The notes: a model not told the origin generated them from the sequence alone. Numbered from the stretch's first letter, positions 8,065 to 23,093 are shown. The stretch: 64,000 bases of DNA from Clavibacter sp. VKM Ac-2872 (GCF_015351105.1 NZ_JADKRR010000001.1:1903069-1967068); one strand, 5' to 3'. Numbers and translations: made by a program.

Positions 8065-9514
8065 TCAGATGGAGAGAGCGCGGTCCGTTGGACGGACCGG
8101 GAACGGGAGCTCCGTGTCCCCCTCAAGGTACCGGTCGACGGCGGAGGCCGCTGAACGTCCCTCCGCGATGGCCCACACGATGAGCGACTGCCCGCGTCCC
8201 GCATCGCCCGCGACGAAGACGCCGGCCTGGTCGGTCTGGTAGTCCTCGCCGCGCGCGACGTTGCCGCGGTCGTCGAACGGGACCGCCAGCTGGCTCTCGA
8301 GGGCGGCCTTCTCCGGGCCGGTGAAGCCGAGCGCGAGGAGCACGAGGTCGGCGGGGATCTCGCGCTCCGTGCCCGACTTCGGCACGCGGCGGCCGTCGCG
8401 GAACTCGGTCTCGGCGACGCGGACGGCGCGGACGTGCCCGTCGTCGTCCTTCAGGAACTCCACCGTGGTGGCCAGGTAGTGGCGCTCGCCGCCCTCCTCG
8501 TGCGCGCTCGACACCTCGAAGAGGGTCGGGTACGTCGGCCACGGCTGGTCGGGGCGTCGCTCCGTCGGCGGCTGCTGGCCGATGGCGAGGTTGGTGACGG
8601 AGGCGGCCTTCTGCCGGTGAGCGGTGCCGATGCAGTCCGCGCCGGTGTCGCCGCCGCCGAGGACGACGACGTGCTTGCCCTCCGCGTGGATCTGCTCGGG
8701 CACCTGGTCGCCCGCCGTCGCGTGGTTCGACTGGCGCAGGTAGTCCATGGCGAAGTGCACGCCGTCGACGTCGCGGCCCGGGATGTCGAGGTCGCGCGGC
8801 ACGAGCGCGCCCGTGCAGACCACGACCGCGTCGTAGCGGAGGCGCAGGTCGGACCAGGTGATGTCCTTCCCGATGTCGACGCCCGCGCGGAAGCGCGTGC
8901 CCTCGGCGGTCATCTGCGCGAGGCGCGCCTCGAGGTGCTTCTTCTCCATCTTGAAGTCGGGGATCCCGTAGCGCAGCAGCCCGCCGATGCGGTCGTCGCG
9001 CTCGAAGACCGCGACGGTGTGTCCGGCGCGCGTGAGCTGCTGGGCGGCGGCGAGGCCGGCGGGACCGGATCCCACGACCGCCACGGTCTTGCCCGTGAGG
9101 CGCTCGGGCGGGTGCGGCTCGACCCAGCCGTTCTGGAAGGCGTCGTCGATGATCGACACCTCGACCTGCTTGATCGTCACGGGCGGCTGGTTGATGCCCA
9201 GCACGCACGAGCTCTCGCAGGGCGCGGGGCACAGGCGGCCCGTGAACTCGGGGAAGTTGTTCGTGGCGTGCAGGCGCTCGATGGCCTGCCGGCCCTCGCC
9301 GCGCCACGTGAGGTCGTTCCACTCCGGGATGAGGTTGCCGAGCGGGCAGCCCTGGTGGCAGAAGGGGATGCCGCAGTCCATGCACCGGCCCGCCTGGCGC
9401 ACGAGCTCGCCGCGCTCCTGCTGCTCGTACACCTCCTTCCAGTCCATGAGCCGCACCGAGACGGGCCGGCGCTTGGGGAGCTCGCGCTCCGTCACCTTGA
9501 GGAAGCCCTTGGGG

Positions 9515-9522
<8 letters not shown>
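8065..9522 (-). CDS. gltD: Glutamate synthase small subunit (NADPH-GOGAT beta)
   Basis: The 485-residue flavoprotein passes electrons from NADPH to the large subunit. Near the N-terminus [17 protein letters not shown] holds the cysteines that ligate 4Fe-4S clusters. [15 protein letters not shown] is the FAD dinucleotide fold and [12 protein letters not shown] the NADPH fold. The start is GTG at 9522, inside the end of gltB (8-bp overlap), so the two subunits are translationally coupled. Length matches the family. Confidence 0.97.
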
Positions 9523-14086
<4,564 letters not shown>

Positions 14087-14193
14087 GGGAACCGTCCTAG
14101 ATGCACTGCGGAGGGACGTCGCTGGCCCTGTGGTGGGGACCGCCTCGCGGGAGGGAGAGGAGGCGGTGACCGCGGGGGTGCCCGCGCTGGGGA

Positions 14194-15216
14194 CTAGGCG
14201 CCGCGTCCGCTTGTGGCGGGGAGAGCGTGGGAGTCCGAACCGGTGGATGCCCGATCGTCGTCGACGTCGGCGAAATCCGAATCCGTGTACACCGATGCTA
14301 CCTCGCCGTCGCGGCCCGCCTTCGCGCGGGCGCTTACGTCATCCGGGGTGCGGCCCGGCAGGTAGGGGCTCGGCTCGCTCCCGACGTGGCGCCGGGTCTG
14401 CACGATGAAGAGCACGAGCCCGAGAGCGACCGCGAGGAACGCGGCCCACACGTTGGTGCGGATGCCGAAGAAGATCTCGCTCGGGTCGATGCGGATCGAC
14501 TCGAAGACCATGCGACCGAGGCCGTACCAGATGAGGTAGACGGCGAGGCCGCGGCCCCACTGCAGGCGGACGGCGCGACCGAGCGCCATGATGACGAGCG
14601 CGCCGGCGACGTTCCACACGATCTCGTACAGGAACGTCGGGTGGAAGAGCGTGCCCGCCGGGAGGCCGGCCGGGAAGGCGGCGTTGGTCGGGTCGACCTC
14701 GAGGCCCCACGGCAGCGTGGTGGGCGTGCCGAACAGCTCCTGGTTGAAGTAGTTGCCCATGCGGCCTGCGGCCTGCGCGAGGAGGAGGCCGGGGGCCAGC
14801 GCGTCGGCGAAGGTCCAGAAGCGGACGCCGGTCCACTTGGAGCCGAGCCAGACGCCCACGGCGCCGCCGATGAGGGCGCCGAAGATGGCGATCCCGCCCT
14901 CCCACACGTAGAACACGCGCCAGAGGTTCGCGCCGTCGTAGAAGTAGTCGCCGGGGTGCGTGAGCACGTGGAATGCCCGCGCGCCGACGATGCCGAGCAC
15001 GAGCGCGCACAGCGTGAAGTCGATGACCGTGCCCGACTCGACGCCGCGCGCCACGAGGCGGCGGTTGGTGAGGAACGCGGCGATGAGGATGCCGACGAGG
15101 ATGCACACCGCGTAGGCGTGGATGACGAAGGTGAGCGGCAGGTCGATGCCGAAGCCCTGGAGCCACGCGGTGACGTCGAACCGGGTGTCGGACGGATCCG
15201 GGCTGGGGATGCTCAT
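14194..15216 (-). CDS. lgt: Prolipoprotein diacylglyceryl transferase
   Basis: This multi-pass membrane enzyme of 340 residues moves diacylglyceryl from phosphatidylglycerol to the lipobox Cys of prelipoproteins. The family signature [20 protein letters not shown] is present, and several hydrophobic helices flank it. After the last helix comes a hydrophilic tail of about 65 residues rich in Asp, Ser and Arg, longer than in E. coli and variable among actinobacteria. I chose the ATG at 15216; a TTG at 15228 is possible and neither has a good Shine-Dalgarno. It lies 70 bp after trpA, as in other actinobacteria. Confidence 0.93.
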   Translation of the reverse strand: MSIPSPDPSDTRFDVTAWLQGFGIDLPLTFVIHAYAVCILVGILIAAFLTNRRLVARGVESGTVIDFTLCALVLGIVGARAFHVLTHPGDYFYDGANLWRVFYVWEGGIAIFGALIGGAVGVWLGSKWTGVRFWTFADALAPGLLLAQAAGRMGNYFNQELFGTPTTLPWGLEVDPTNAAFPAGLPAGTLFHPTFLYEIVWNVAGALVIMALGRAVRLQWGRGLAVYLIWYGLGRMVFESIRIDPSEIFFGIRTNVWAAFLAVALGLVLFIVQTRRHVGSEPSPYLPGRTPDDVSARAKAGRDGEVASVYTDSDFADVDDDRASTGSDSHALPATSGRGA

Positions 15217-15286
15217 CGGGACGAACAACGGATGGCGCTCACTTTCGGAGGGGATTCGGCGGGCGCGGCGGGACCCCGGGCCGGGG

Positions 15287-16105
15287 CTACTGTAGCGCGG
15301 TTCCCCGCGCGAGATCGGCCGCGGCGCGGGCGACGCCGGGCACGCCGCCGTCGGCGAGGGCCGCCACGAGGGCGGACCCGACGATGGCGCCGTCGGCGTA
15401 GTCGAGCACCTCGCGGACCTGGTCGCCCGTGGAGATGCCGATGCCGACGCACGCGCTCGTGGAGCCCGCGTCGCGCAGGCGCGACACGAGGCCGCGGGCG
15501 GCCTGGTCGACGTCCTGCCGCGCGCCCGTGATGCCCATGGTGGACACGGCGTAGACGAAGCCGCGGCTCCGCTCGACCGCCTGGTGCAGACGGGCCTCGC
15601 TGGAGGACGGCGCCGCCAGGAACACGCGGTCCAGGCCCGTGCGCTCGGACGCGGCGAGCCAGTCGCCGCCCTCGTCCGGGATCAGGTCGGGCGTGATGAG
15701 GCCGGCGCCGCCCGCGGCGACGATGTCGTCCGCGAAGCGCTCCACGCCGTACTGGACGACGGGGTTCCAGTACGTCATGAGGAGCACGGGCGCGTCCACG
15801 CGCTGGGTGATCGCGTGCAGCGCGTCGAAGCCGTCGCGGAGGCGGAAGCCCTGCGCGAGCGCCGTCTGCGTGGCGCGCTGGATCACGGGGCCGTCCATGA
15901 CCGGGTCGCTGTACGGCAGGCCGAGCTCGATGACGTCGACCCCGTTCTCGACGAGGGCGACGGCCGCCTCGATGCTCGTGGCGACGTCGGGGAAGCCGAC
16001 GGGGAGGTAGCCGACGAGGGCGCCCGACCCCTGCTCGCGGCGGAGCGCGATGGTGCGCTCGACCGGGCTGCCCACGGGCGCGGCGGCGTGCGCGGACGCG
16101 GTCAC
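15287..16105 (-). CDS. trpA: Tryptophan synthase alpha chain
   Basis: The 272-residue TIM barrel cleaves indole-3-glycerol phosphate to indole. [19 protein letters not shown] holds the catalytic Glu and Asp. [10 protein letters not shown] and [10 protein letters not shown] form the phosphate-binding loops. The GTG start overlaps the trpB stop by 4 bp (GTGA), consistent with 1:1 synthesis of the alpha-beta complex. Confidence 0.97.
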   Translation of the reverse strand: MTASAHAAAPVGSPVERTIALRREQGSGALVGYLPVGFPDVATSIEAAVALVENGVDVIELGLPYSDPVMDGPVIQRATQTALAQGFRLRDGFDALHAITQRVDAPVLLMTYWNPVVQYGVERFADDIVAAGGAGLITPDLIPDEGGDWLAASERTGLDRVFLAAPSSSEARLHQAVERSRGFVYAVSTMGITGARQDVDQAARGLVSRLRDAGSTSACVGIGISTGDQVREVLDYADGAIVGSALVAALADGGVPGVARAAADLARGTALQ

Positions 16106-17316
16106 GACTGCTCCGCCCCGGCGTCGATGAGGTCGAAGTACTTCCCCGCGGTCTCCATGTCCTTGTCTCCGCGGCCGCTGAGGTTGATCAGGATGATCGA
16201 GTCCGGGCCGAGCTCCTTGCCGAGCTCGAGCGCTCCGGCGAGGGCGTGCGCCGACTCGATGGCCGGGATGATGCCCTCCGTGCGGCTCAGGAGGCGCAGC
16301 GCGCTCATGGCCTGGTCGTCCGTGACGGGACGGTACGACGCGCGGCCGAGGTCCGACAGCCAGGAGTGCTCCGGGCCGACGCCCGGGTAGTCGAGGCCCG
16401 CGGAGATCGAGTGCGAGTCGATGGTCTGGCCGTCCTCGTCCTGGAGGAGGTAGCTGCGTGCGCCGTGCAGCATGCCGGGCCGGCCCTTGGTGATGGTGGC
16501 GGCCGTGCGCGGGGTGTCCGCGCCGTCGCCGCCGGCCTCGAAGCCGTAGAGGGCCACGTCGGCGTCGTCGAGGAACGCGTGGAAGATGCCGATGGCGTTG
16601 GATCCGCCGCCGACGCACGCGGCGACGGCGTCGGGCAGGCGGCCGGTGAGCGCGAGGACCTGCTCGCGCGCCTCCTCGCCGATGACCTTCTGGAGATCGC
16701 GGACCATGGCCGGGAACGGGTGCGGGCCCGCGACCGTGCCGAACACGTAGTTCGTGGTCTCGACGTTCGTGACCCAGTCGCGCATGGCGTCGTTGATGGC
16801 GTCCTTGAGCGTGCGCGAGCCCGAGCGGACCGGGATGACCTCGGCGCCGAGCAGGCGCATCCGCGCCACGTTGAGCGCCTGGCGCTCCGTGTCGACCTCG
16901 CCCATGTAGATGACGCAGTCGAGGCCGAAGAGCGCCGCCGCGGTGGCGGTCGCGACGCCGTGCTGGCCTGCGCCCGTCTCGGCGATGATGCGCTTCTTGC
17001 CGATCTTCTTCGTGAGCAGGGCCTGGCCCAGCACGTTGTTGATCTTGTGCGAACCGGTGTGGTTGAGGTCCTCGCGCTTGAGGATGATGCGGGCCCCGCC
17101 GGCGTGCTCGGCGAAGCGCGGCACCTCCGTGATGAGGGACGGGCGTCCGGTGTAGCTGCGGTGCAGCTCCTTCAGCTCCTCGATGAACGCGGGATCGACC
17201 TTGAGCTCCTCCCACGCCTCCGACAGCTCGTCGAGGGCGGCGACGAGGGACTCCGGCACGTAGCGCCCGCCGAAGTCGCCGAAGTACGGACCGGTCGCGC
17301 TGCGCAGGTCGGTCAT
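16102..17316 (-). CDS. trpB: Tryptophan synthase beta chain
   Basis: The 404-residue PLP enzyme condenses indole and serine. Lys91 in [10 protein letters not shown] is the PLP Schiff-base lysine. GGGSNAIG is the phosphate-binding loop and the N-terminal [11 protein letters not shown] motif is canonical. The ATG overlaps the trpC stop by 4 bp, and the stop overlaps the trpA start by 4 bp. Confidence 0.98.
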   Translation of the reverse strand: MTDLRSATGPYFGDFGGRYVPESLVAALDELSEAWEELKVDPAFIEELKELHRSYTGRPSLITEVPRFAEHAGGARIILKREDLNHTGSHKINNVLGQALLTKKIGKKRIIAETGAGQHGVATATAAALFGLDCVIYMGEVDTERQALNVARMRLLGAEVIPVRSGSRTLKDAINDAMRDWVTNVETTNYVFGTVAGPHPFPAMVRDLQKVIGEEAREQVLALTGRLPDAVAACVGGGSNAIGIFHAFLDDADVALYGFEAGGDGADTPRTAATITKGRPGMLHGARSYLLQDEDGQTIDSHSISAGLDYPGVGPEHSWLSDLGRASYRPVTDDQAMSALRLLSRTEGIIPAIESAHALAGALELGKELGPDSIILINLSGRGDKDMETAGKYFDLIDAGAEQS

Positions 17317-18089
17317 GCGCGGATGTCCAGGAACTCGGTGAGCGTGCGGACGGGATCGCCCGTGACGAGCGCCTCGCCCACCAGGACGACGTCGGCGCCC
17401 GAGCGGCGGTAGTGCGCCACGTCGTCGGCCGTCTTCACCGCGGACTCCGCGATGCGCACGACACCCGCGGGGATGGAGTCGGCCAGCGATCCGAAGAGGT
17501 CGCGGTCCAGCTCGAATGTGGTGAGGTTGCGGGCGTTGACGCCGACGACCTGCGCGCCGAGGTCGAGGGCGCGCGACACCTCCTCCGCCGAGTGCGTCTC
17601 GACGAGCGCGGTCATGCCGAGCTCGTTCACGAGCGCGTGCAGCTCGACGAGGGTCTTCTGGTCGAGCGCGGCGACGATGAGGAGCACGAGGTCGGCGCCC
17701 GAGGCGCGCGCCTCCAGCACCTGGTACGGCTCGCCGATGAAGTCCTTGCGGAGGACGGGGATGGAGACGGTGTCGCGCACCTGCTCGAGGTCCTGCAGCG
17801 AGCCGCGGAACTTGCGGCCTTCCGTCAGGACGCTGATGGCGCTGGCGCCGCCGGTCTCGTAGCGGGACGCGAGGAGGGCGGGATCCGGGATCTCGGCGAG
17901 GGCGCCGCGCGACGGGCTCGAGCGCTTGACCTCGGCGATGATCTTCACGCGGTCGGCGGGCGCGAGGGCGCTCAGGGCGTCGAGGGCCGCGGGACGCGCG
18001 AGCGCGTCGGCCTCGACCTGGGCGAGGGGACGGGTCTCACGACGTGCGGCCGCGTCCTCGAGGGCTCCGGCGAGGAGGTCGCCCAGCAT
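17313..18089 (-). CDS. trpC: Indole-3-glycerol phosphate synthase
   Basis: The 258-residue barrel closes the indole ring of Cd[15 protein letters not shown] and PVLRKDFI supply the catalytic lysines; [11 protein letters not shown] and [10 protein letters not shown] complete the active site. The start follows directly, without any gap, after the stop of the HGxxPAAW gene. No trpF is nearby, as expected for actinobacteria, where PriA/HisA can do both isomerisations. No trpD or trpG is in the window. Confidence 0.97.
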   Translation of the reverse strand: MLGDLLAGALEDAAARRETRPLAQVEADALARPAALDALSALAPADRVKIIAEVKRSSPSRGALAEIPDPALLASRYETGGASAISVLTEGRKFRGSLQDLEQVRDTVSIPVLRKDFIGEPYQVLEARASGADLVLLIVAALDQKTLVELHALVNELGMTALVETHSAEEVSRALDLGAQVVGVNARNLTTFELDRDLFGSLADSIPAGVVRIAESAVKTADDVAHYRRSGADVVLVGEALVTGDPVRTLTEFLDIRA

Positions 18090-18329
18090 CTAGGAGTGCG
18101 CCTTCGCGTGCGTGACGGTGCGGTGCCCGCCGACGCCGAAGCCCAGCTTCTTCATGACGCCGCCGGTGATCCAGCCGAGGATCGCGAGGACCGCGGAGGC
18201 CCACACGACGGGCTCGATGGCGAACCAGAAGGCGATGGTGCCGACGGTGAACGCGACGAGCATGATGACGACAGCCGTCCAGGCCGCCGGCGAGTTGCCG
18301 TGGCCGGGTTCTGCGGACTCTGTGGACAT
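18090..18329 (-). CDS. HGxxPAAW family small membrane protein in the trp operon
   Basis: The 79-residue protein has the family-defining HGNSPAAW at residues 10-17, then two hydrophobic helices (about 18-40 and 42-60) and a basic tail GGHRTVTHAKAHS. The family is found in actinobacterial trp operons and has no known function. AGGAG lies 6 nt before the ATG. Zero spacing to trpC implies coupling. A TAGACT box 38 bp upstream may be an internal promoter for this gene and trpCBA. His-rich ends could bind metal, but that is only a guess. Confidence 0.85.
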   Translation of the reverse strand: MSTESAEPGHGNSPAAWTAVVIMLVAFTVGTIAFWFAIEPVVWASAVLAILGWITGGVMKKLGFGVGGHRTVTHAKAHS

Positions 18330-18366
18330 GCGTGCTCCTCGGGGTTCGTGCGATCGGGACGGATCG

Positions 18367-18372
18367 AGTCTA
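18367..18372 (-). promoter_or_regulatory. Candidate internal -10 (TAGACT) upstream of the HGxxPAAW-trpCBA genes
   Basis: The 104-bp gap between the Trp membrane protein and the HGxxPAAW gene is the largest within the his-trp chain before lgt. It contains TAGACT on the minus strand, predicting a leader of about 30 nt that keeps the AGGAG Shine-Dalgarno. No good -35 box is seen. Confidence 0.35.
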
Positions 18373-18433
18373 CCCGGCGGCGTCGGGGCGGCCGTCGGGA
18401 TGGGGACGGCCGGCGGGGCCCGTCAGGTGAGCC

Positions 18434-19072
18434 TCACGCGGCCCCTCCGGCCGGGGCGTCGTCCGCCTCGCCGGGCTCGCGGCGGGTGGGATCCGCGCCG
18501 CCGCTCAGGCTGTCCCAGGCCGCGACGGGATCCTCCCGCGGGACGATCCGGCGCGCGGGCGACTGGTCGGGCGCGTCGTAGCGGGACCGGCCGGTGGGCC
18601 AGCGCGGGCCGGTGATCGCGATGAACAGGCCCGTCAGCGCGGAGGCGATGCCCGCGACCAGCGTGACCGGGCCCCAGGGGGTCGTGGTCCACCCGACGAC
18701 GAGGTCGGCCACGGGCGCCGATCCCGCCACGCCCGTGACGGTCGTGACCGCGGCCTCGCCCGCCTGGACGGGACCCGCGGTCGCGGAGAACGCCGTGAGC
18801 GCGACGGTCGCGCCGATGAGCGCCTGGAGGATCCCGAGCACCACGCGGAGCACGCGGCCGGCGATGGCGAGCGCGCCGGCGAGGGCGAGGCTCGAGAGCG
18901 CCAACGCGCTGAGCGCGGGGGCGGCGACGCTGCCCGCGACGGGCACGAGCGCCGGCGCCTGGCCGCCGATGCGGAGCGTCGACCAGTCCTGCGACCAGCC
19001 GAGGAAGGTGGCGGCGCTCGTGGCGAGGACGAGCAGGAGGGCGAGGGACTTCGTGCGGCGGGTGACGCGCAT
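18434..19072 (-). CDS. Tryptophan-associated transmembrane protein (Trp_oprn_chp type)
   Basis: The 212-residue protein has four predicted transmembrane helices: residues about 8-27, 46-70, 78-98 and 128-150. A hydrophilic Pro/Arg/Asp-rich C-terminal tail follows. Helix order and the position between trpE and trpC match the actinobacterial trp-operon membrane protein family, whose role is unknown. The ATG shares one base with the trpE stop (TGATG), so coupling is strong. A role in tryptophan or indole handling at the membrane is a guess from context only. Confidence 0.8.
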   Translation of the reverse strand: MRVTRRTKSLALLLVLATSAATFLGWSQDWSTLRIGGQAPALVPVAGSVAAPALSALALSSLALAGALAIAGRVLRVVLGILQALIGATVALTAFSATAGPVQAGEAAVTTVTGVAGSAPVADLVVGWTTTPWGPVTLVAGIASALTGLFIAITGPRWPTGRSRYDAPDQSPARRIVPREDPVAAWDSLSGGADPTRREPGEADDAPAGGAA

Positions 19073-20622
19073 CAGCGCACGCGCCGCATGGCCTCGGCGA
19101 CGGCCACGGCGCGCAGCGGGGCGGCGGCCTTGTTCTGCGACTCGAGGTACTCGGCGTCCGGGTCGGAGTCGGCGACCATGCCGCCGCCAGCCTGCACGTG
19201 CGCGATGCCGTCGACGATGGTCGCCGTGCGGATCGCGATGGCGAGGTCGGCGTCGCCCGCGAAGTCGAAGTAGCCCACGACTCCCCCGTACACGCCGCGC
19301 TGGGCGGGCTCGAGCTCGTCGATGATCTGCAGCGCGCGCGGCTTGGGCGCGCCCGAGAGCGTGCCGGCCGGGAACGTGGCGCGGAACACGTCGATGCTCG
19401 AGACGCCGGGCCGGAGCGTGCCCTCGACCGAGCTGACCAGGTGCATGATGTGGCTGAACCGCTCGACCCGCATGAACTCGGTGACCTCGACGGATCCCGG
19501 GGCGCAGGCCTTCAGCATGTCGTTGCGCGCGAGGTCGACCAGCATGAGGTGCTCGGCGCGTTCCTTCGGGTCGGCGAGGAGCGACTCCTCGTGGGCGACG
19601 TCCTCCTCCACGGTCGCGCCGCGGGGGCGGGATCCGGCGATGGGGTGCATGTAGACGTGGTCGTCGGTGACGGTGACGAGCGCCTCGGGCGAGGATCCGA
19701 CGATCGAGTACGGCTTCCCGTCGGCGTCCTCGAGCGTGAGCAGGTACATGTACGGGCTCGGGTTGAGCACGCGCAGGATGCGGTAGACGTCGATCGGGTC
19801 GGCCGTGGTCGGCTGGTCGAAGCGCTGCGAGATCACGACCTGGAAGACGTCGCCCTCGTGGATGTGGTGCTTGCTGCGCGCGATGGCCGCGTGGAAGTCG
19901 GCGGGCTGGGTGCGGAGCGTCGCGGACGGCTGCGCCTGGAGGTCCACCTCGGCGAGGAACGTCTCGGACGGGCGGGCGAGGTCGGCCTGCATCCGGTCGA
20001 GGCGCGCCTGCGCGTCGGCCCACATGGCGTCCGCGTCGTCGACGCCGTCGTTCAGGGCGGTGGCGACGAGCGTGACGGTGCCGCGGCGGTGGTCGAGCAC
20101 CGCGAGCTCGGAGACGAAGCTGAGCGCCTGGCCGGGCACGGGGACCTCGGCGGGCGGGCGGTCGGGCAGGCGCTCGATCTGCCGCACGGCCTCCCAGCCG
20201 ATGAAGCCGACGAGGCCGCCGGTGAGCGGCGGCAGGCCGGGGATGCGCGGCGTCTCCCAGCGCGCGTAGAGCGCGGCGAGGGCGGCGAGCGGGCCGTCGG
20301 GCGCGTCCTCCCCGAGGGCGCGCTGCGCGTCGACGCCGTAGTCGAGCCAGCGCGCGACATCGCCCTGCTGCGTGAGGACGCCGAACGACGAGACGCCGAC
20401 GAAGGAGAAGCGGGTCCAGATGCCGCCCTGGCCGGCGGACTCGAGCAGGAAGCTGCCGGGACGCCCCGCGGTCAGCTTGCGGTGCACGCCCACGGGCGTC
20501 TCGCCGTCGGCGAAGACCTCGCGGAGCACGGGGATCACCCGGTGGTCGGCGGCGAGGGCGTGGAACGCCTCGCGCGTGGTGGTGCCGGAGGCGGGTGCGC
20601 CGGGGCGCGGGGTCTCGCTCAT
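19072..20622 (-). CDS. trpE: Anthranilate synthase component I
   Basis: The 516-residue chorismate-using enzyme has the N-terminal regulatory region with LLESAG, the motif where tryptophan binds in feedback-sensitive enzymes. The C-terminal catalytic domain shows [17 protein letters not shown] and [20 protein letters not shown]. It makes anthranilate with a glutamine amidotransferase (TrpG/PabA) that is not encoded here. The ATG overlaps the hisI stop by 4 bp, tying Trp to His genes. No trp leader peptide or attenuator can exist immediately upstream, because hisI occupies that space. Confidence 0.96.
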   Translation of the reverse strand: MSETPRPGAPASGTTTREAFHALAADHRVIPVLREVFADGETPVGVHRKLTAGRPGSFLLESAGQGGIWTRFSFVGVSSFGVLTQQGDVARWLDYGVDAQRALGEDAPDGPLAALAALYARWETPRIPGLPPLTGGLVGFIGWEAVRQIERLPDRPPAEVPVPGQALSFVSELAVLDHRRGTVTLVATALNDGVDDADAMWADAQARLDRMQADLARPSETFLAEVDLQAQPSATLRTQPADFHAAIARSKHHIHEGDVFQVVISQRFDQPTTADPIDVYRILRVLNPSPYMYLLTLEDADGKPYSIVGSSPEALVTVTDDHVYMHPIAGSRPRGATVEEDVAHEESLLADPKERAEHLMLVDLARNDMLKACAPGSVEVTEFMRVERFSHIMHLVSSVEGTLRPGVSSIDVFRATFPAGTLSGAPKPRALQIIDELEPAQRGVYGGVVGYFDFAGDADLAIAIRTATIVDGIAHVQAGGGMVADSDPDAEYLESQNKAAAPLRAVAVAEAMRRVR

Positions 20623-21035
20623 GGGGTGGGCCCTTCGTCGGCGGCGGGGCGCGCGCCCGTGACGGGGTGGAGGTGGTCGGCGTCGAAGCAGGTGCGCGTG
20701 CCGGTGTGGCAGGCCACTCCTACCTGGTCGACCTGGACGAGGACCGTGTCGCCGTCGCAGTCGAGGGCTGCGTCGCGCACGTACTGTCCGTGCCCGGACG
20801 TGTCGCCCTTCCGCCAGTACTCGCTCCGGGAGCGGGACCAGAAGGTGACGCGACCCGTGGTGAGCGTGCGGCGGAGGGCCTCGCGATCCATGTAGCCGAG
20901 CATGAGCACCTCGCGCGTGTCGTGCTGCTGGATGACGGCGGGGAGCAGACCGTCGTCGGCGAAGGACGCGCGGGCGAGGATGCCGTCGACGTCGGGGACG
21001 CCGTGCACCGGGGAGTCGAGTGGGGCTGCGCTCAT
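20619..21035 (-). CDS. hisI: Phosphoribosyl-AMP cyclohydrolase
   Basis: The 138-residue zinc enzyme performs step three of histidine synthesis. [16 protein letters not shown], the metal site [13 protein letters not shown], and the cysteines in [12 protein letters not shown] are typical. It is monofunctional, with hisE separate at the start of the same chain. Its ATG overlaps the hisF stop by 4 bp and its stop overlaps the trpE start by 4 bp. Confidence 0.96.
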   Translation of the reverse strand: MSAAPLDSPVHGVPDVDGILARASFADDGLLPAVIQQHDTREVLMLGYMDREALRRTLTTGRVTFWSRSRSEYWRKGDTSGHGQYVRDAALDCDGDTVLVQVDQVGVACHTGTRTCFDADHLHPVTGARPAADEGPTP

Positions 21036-21832
21036 CGTCGGACCACCTGACCGGCGTCCGCGAGGGCGCCCTTGACGTCGCCGATCGTGAACCGGCGGGA
21101 GTGGAAGACGCTCGCGGCGAGCACGGCGTCGGCGCCGGCCTCGATCGCGGGCGCGAAGTGGTCCAGCTCGCCCGCGCCGCCCGAGGCGATGACGGGCACG
21201 CGGCTCGCGGCGCGCATCGCGGCCACGAGCTCGAGGTCGAAGCCGTCGCGCGTGCCGTCGGCGTCGATGGAGTTGACGAGCAGCTCGCCCGCGCCGCGCT
21301 CGACGGCCTCGCGCGCCCAGGCCACGGCGTCGATGGTCGTGCGCGTGCGGCCGCCGTGCGTCGTGACGACGAAGCCGGAGTCCGTGTCGCCGCGCGTGAC
21401 GTCGAGCGAGAGGACGCACACCTGGGCGCCGAAGCGGTCGGCGATCTCGCCCACGAGGTCGGGGCGCGCGATGGCCGCGCTGTTGACGCCGATCTTGTCC
21501 GCGCCGCTCGCGAGCAGCCGCGCGACGTCGTCGGCGCTGCGCACTCCCCCGCCGACCGTCAGCGGGATGAAGACCTGCTCGGCGGTGGCGCTCACGACGT
21601 CGTACATCGTGGAGCGGTCCTCGACCGTGGCCGTGACGTCGAGGAAGGTGAGCTCGTCCGCACCCTGCTCGTAGTAGAGGCGCGCGAACTCGACGGGATC
21701 GCCCGCGTCCTGCAGGTCGAGGAAGTTGACGCCCTTGACGACGCGGCCGGCGGCCACGTCGAGGCAGGGGATCACGCGGACGGCGAGGCCGCCGGAGGAC
21801 GGGGACCCGGGCACGGGACGGTCGGCGGCCAC
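21032..21832 (-). CDS. hisF: Imidazole glycerol phosphate synthase cyclase subunit
   Basis: The 266-residue barrel forms IGP and AICAR with ammonia from His[17 protein letters not shown] holds the first catalytic Asp, LSLDVTRG the second, and GGGVRSADD and [10 protein letters not shown] are phosphate loops. I chose GTG at 21832, 1 bp after the hisG stop; it gives about 16 residues before the conserved VIPCLDV core, slightly longer than usual. hisH and hisA are not in the window. Confidence 0.94.
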   Translation of the reverse strand: MAADRPVPGSPSSGGLAVRVIPCLDVAAGRVVKGVNFLDLQDAGDPVEFARLYYEQGADELTFLDVTATVEDRSTMYDVVSATAEQVFIPLTVGGGVRSADDVARLLASGADKIGVNSAAIARPDLVGEIADRFGAQVCVLSLDVTRGDTDSGFVVTTHGGRTRTTIDAVAWAREAVERGAGELLVNSIDADGTRDGFDLELVAAMRAASRVPVIASGGAGELDHFAPAIEAGADAVLAASVFHSRRFTIGDVKGALADAGQVVRR

Positions 21833-21833
21833 A

Positions 21834-22673
21834 TCAGATCCGGGCGGCGTGGATCGGGCTGACGAGGATGGCGCGTGCGCCCACCTCGTGCAGGCGGTCC
21901 ATGATCTGGTTCGTGTCGTCGCGGGGCACCATCGACCGCACGGCGACCCACGCGGGATCCTGCAGCGGCGAGATGGTGGGCGACTCGATGCCCGGCGTGA
22001 TGGCGGTCGCGGCGTCGAGCAGCGACAGCGGCACGTCGTAGTCCATGAGCACGTAGCGGCGGGCGACGAGCACGCCCTCGAGGCGGCGGAGCAGCGTGGC
22101 GGCACCCGCCTTCTCCTCGGCGCCGGAGATGAGCACGGCGGTGGAGCGGAGGATCACGGGGCCGAAGATCTCGAGCCCGGCCTTCCGCAGCGTGGTGCCG
22201 GTCTCGACGACGTCGGCGATGGCGTCCGCGACGCCCAGCTGGATGGCCGACTCGACCGCGCCGTCGAGGCGGATCAGCTGCGCCTCGACGCCGTGCTCGC
22301 GGAGGAAGCCGCCCACGAGGACGGGGTAGCTGGTGGCGATGCGCACGCCGGCGAGGTCGGCGAGGTCCGCGAAGCGGCCGACGGGTCCCGCGAAGCGGAA
22401 CGTGGATCCCGCGAAGCCGAGCTCCGCGGTCTCGACGGCCTCGGACGCGGAGTCGATGAGGAGGTCACGGCCGGTGATGCCGACGTCGAGCGCGCCGGAT
22501 CCGACGTAGGTCGCGATGTCGCGCGGGCGGAGGTAGAAGAACTCGACGTCGTTGCGCGCGTCGAGGACGTAGAGCTCCTTGGGGTCACGACGGCCGGCGT
22601 ACCCGGCCTCGGCGAGCATCTGGGCGGCGGTCTCTGAGAGCGAGCCCTTGTTGGGCACGGCGACACGGAGCAT
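21834..22673 (-). CDS. hisG: ATP phosphoribosyltransferase, long form
   Basis: The 279-residue enzyme catalyses the first, histidine-inhibited step. [14 protein letters not shown] begins the catalytic part, and the phosphate loop lies around [15 protein letters not shown]. The C-terminal PII-like regulatory domain (about 210-279, ending [13 protein letters not shown]) identifies the long hexameric form that needs no HisZ. I chose the ATG at 22673, preceded by GAAGAAG. A GTG at 22724 overlaps the hisE stop (GTGA) and would add 17 residues absent from relatives, though it may aid coupling. Confidence 0.95.
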   Translation of the reverse strand: MLRVAVPNKGSLSETAAQMLAEAGYAGRRDPKELYVLDARNDVEFFYLRPRDIATYVGSGALDVGITGRDLLIDSASEAVETAELGFAGSTFRFAGPVGRFADLADLAGVRIATSYPVLVGGFLREHGVEAQLIRLDGAVESAIQLGVADAIADVVETGTTLRKAGLEIFGPVILRSTAVLISGAEEKAGAATLLRRLEGVLVARRYVLMDYDVPLSLLDAATAITPGIESPTISPLQDPAWVAVRSMVPRDDTNQIMDRLHEVGARAILVSPIHAARI

Positions 22674-22720
22674 GGGGATCACTTCTTCCGATGGAGGGGA
22701 CGACACGGGTGACTCGCGCG

Positions 22721-22984
22721 TCACAGATGTCGGCCGACGTCCTCCAGGGTGAGGCCGCGCGCGATCATCATGACCTGCACGTGGTACAGCAGCTGCGAGA
22801 TCTCCTCGGCCGCGCGGTCGTCGGACTCGTGCTCGGCCGCCATCCAGACCTCGGCGGCCTCCTCGACGACCTTCTTGCCGATCGCGTGCACGCCGCCGTC
22901 GAGCTCGCGGACGGTGCCGGACCCCTCGGGCCGCTCGGCGGCGATCCGGGTCAGCTCGCCGAACAGGTCATCGAAGGTCTTCAC
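22721..22984 (-). CDS. hisE: Phosphoribosyl-ATP pyrophosphatase
   Basis: The 87-residue all-helical enzyme carries out histidine step two. [17 protein letters not shown] holds the acidic metal-binding helix. It is the first gene of the his-trp chain and starts with GTG. TACCCT lies 7 nt upstream, so the mRNA may be leaderless; a GGAG with very short 3-nt spacing is also present. Length is standard for the stand-alone form. Confidence 0.95.
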
Positions 22985-22991
22985 GTGCTCC

Positions 22992-22997
22992 AGGGTA
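22992..22997 (-). promoter_or_regulatory. -10 box (TACCCT) for the hisE-led his-trp operon
   Basis: TACCCT on the minus strand ends 7 nt before the hisE GTG. It is the only promoter-like element between the FKBP terminator and hisE, a gap of 31 bp from the hairpin. No convincing -35 box. Confidence 0.4.
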
Positions 22998-23028
22998 CAG
23001 CCGCACGACGGGCGCCCGGCACGACGAC

Positions 23029-23061
23029 GGGAGGCCGGGAGCGCGACGCTCCCGGCCTCCC
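23029..23061 (-). terminator. Strong hairpin terminator after the FKBP gene
   Basis: A perfect 15-bp stem (23029-23043 with 23047-23061) closes on a CGA loop, 32 bp after the FKBP stop codon. It isolates the FKBP/rpe unit from the his-trp operon. No U-tract. Confidence 0.75.
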
Positions 23062-23093
23062 GGTGGTGGTGCGATGGTGCGGCGGACGAGGCC

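Noticed and set aside
18330-18433. Possible short leader-peptide gene with Trp codons before the HGxxPAAW gene
   Set aside because: No start codon followed by tandem Trp codons is visible in this gap on the minus strand.
22674-22724. Upstream GTG start for hisG that overlaps the hisE stop
   Set aside because: The extra 17 residues precede the conserved [11 protein letters not shown] start and the ATG at 22673 has its own purine-rich upstream sequence; kept only as an alternative.
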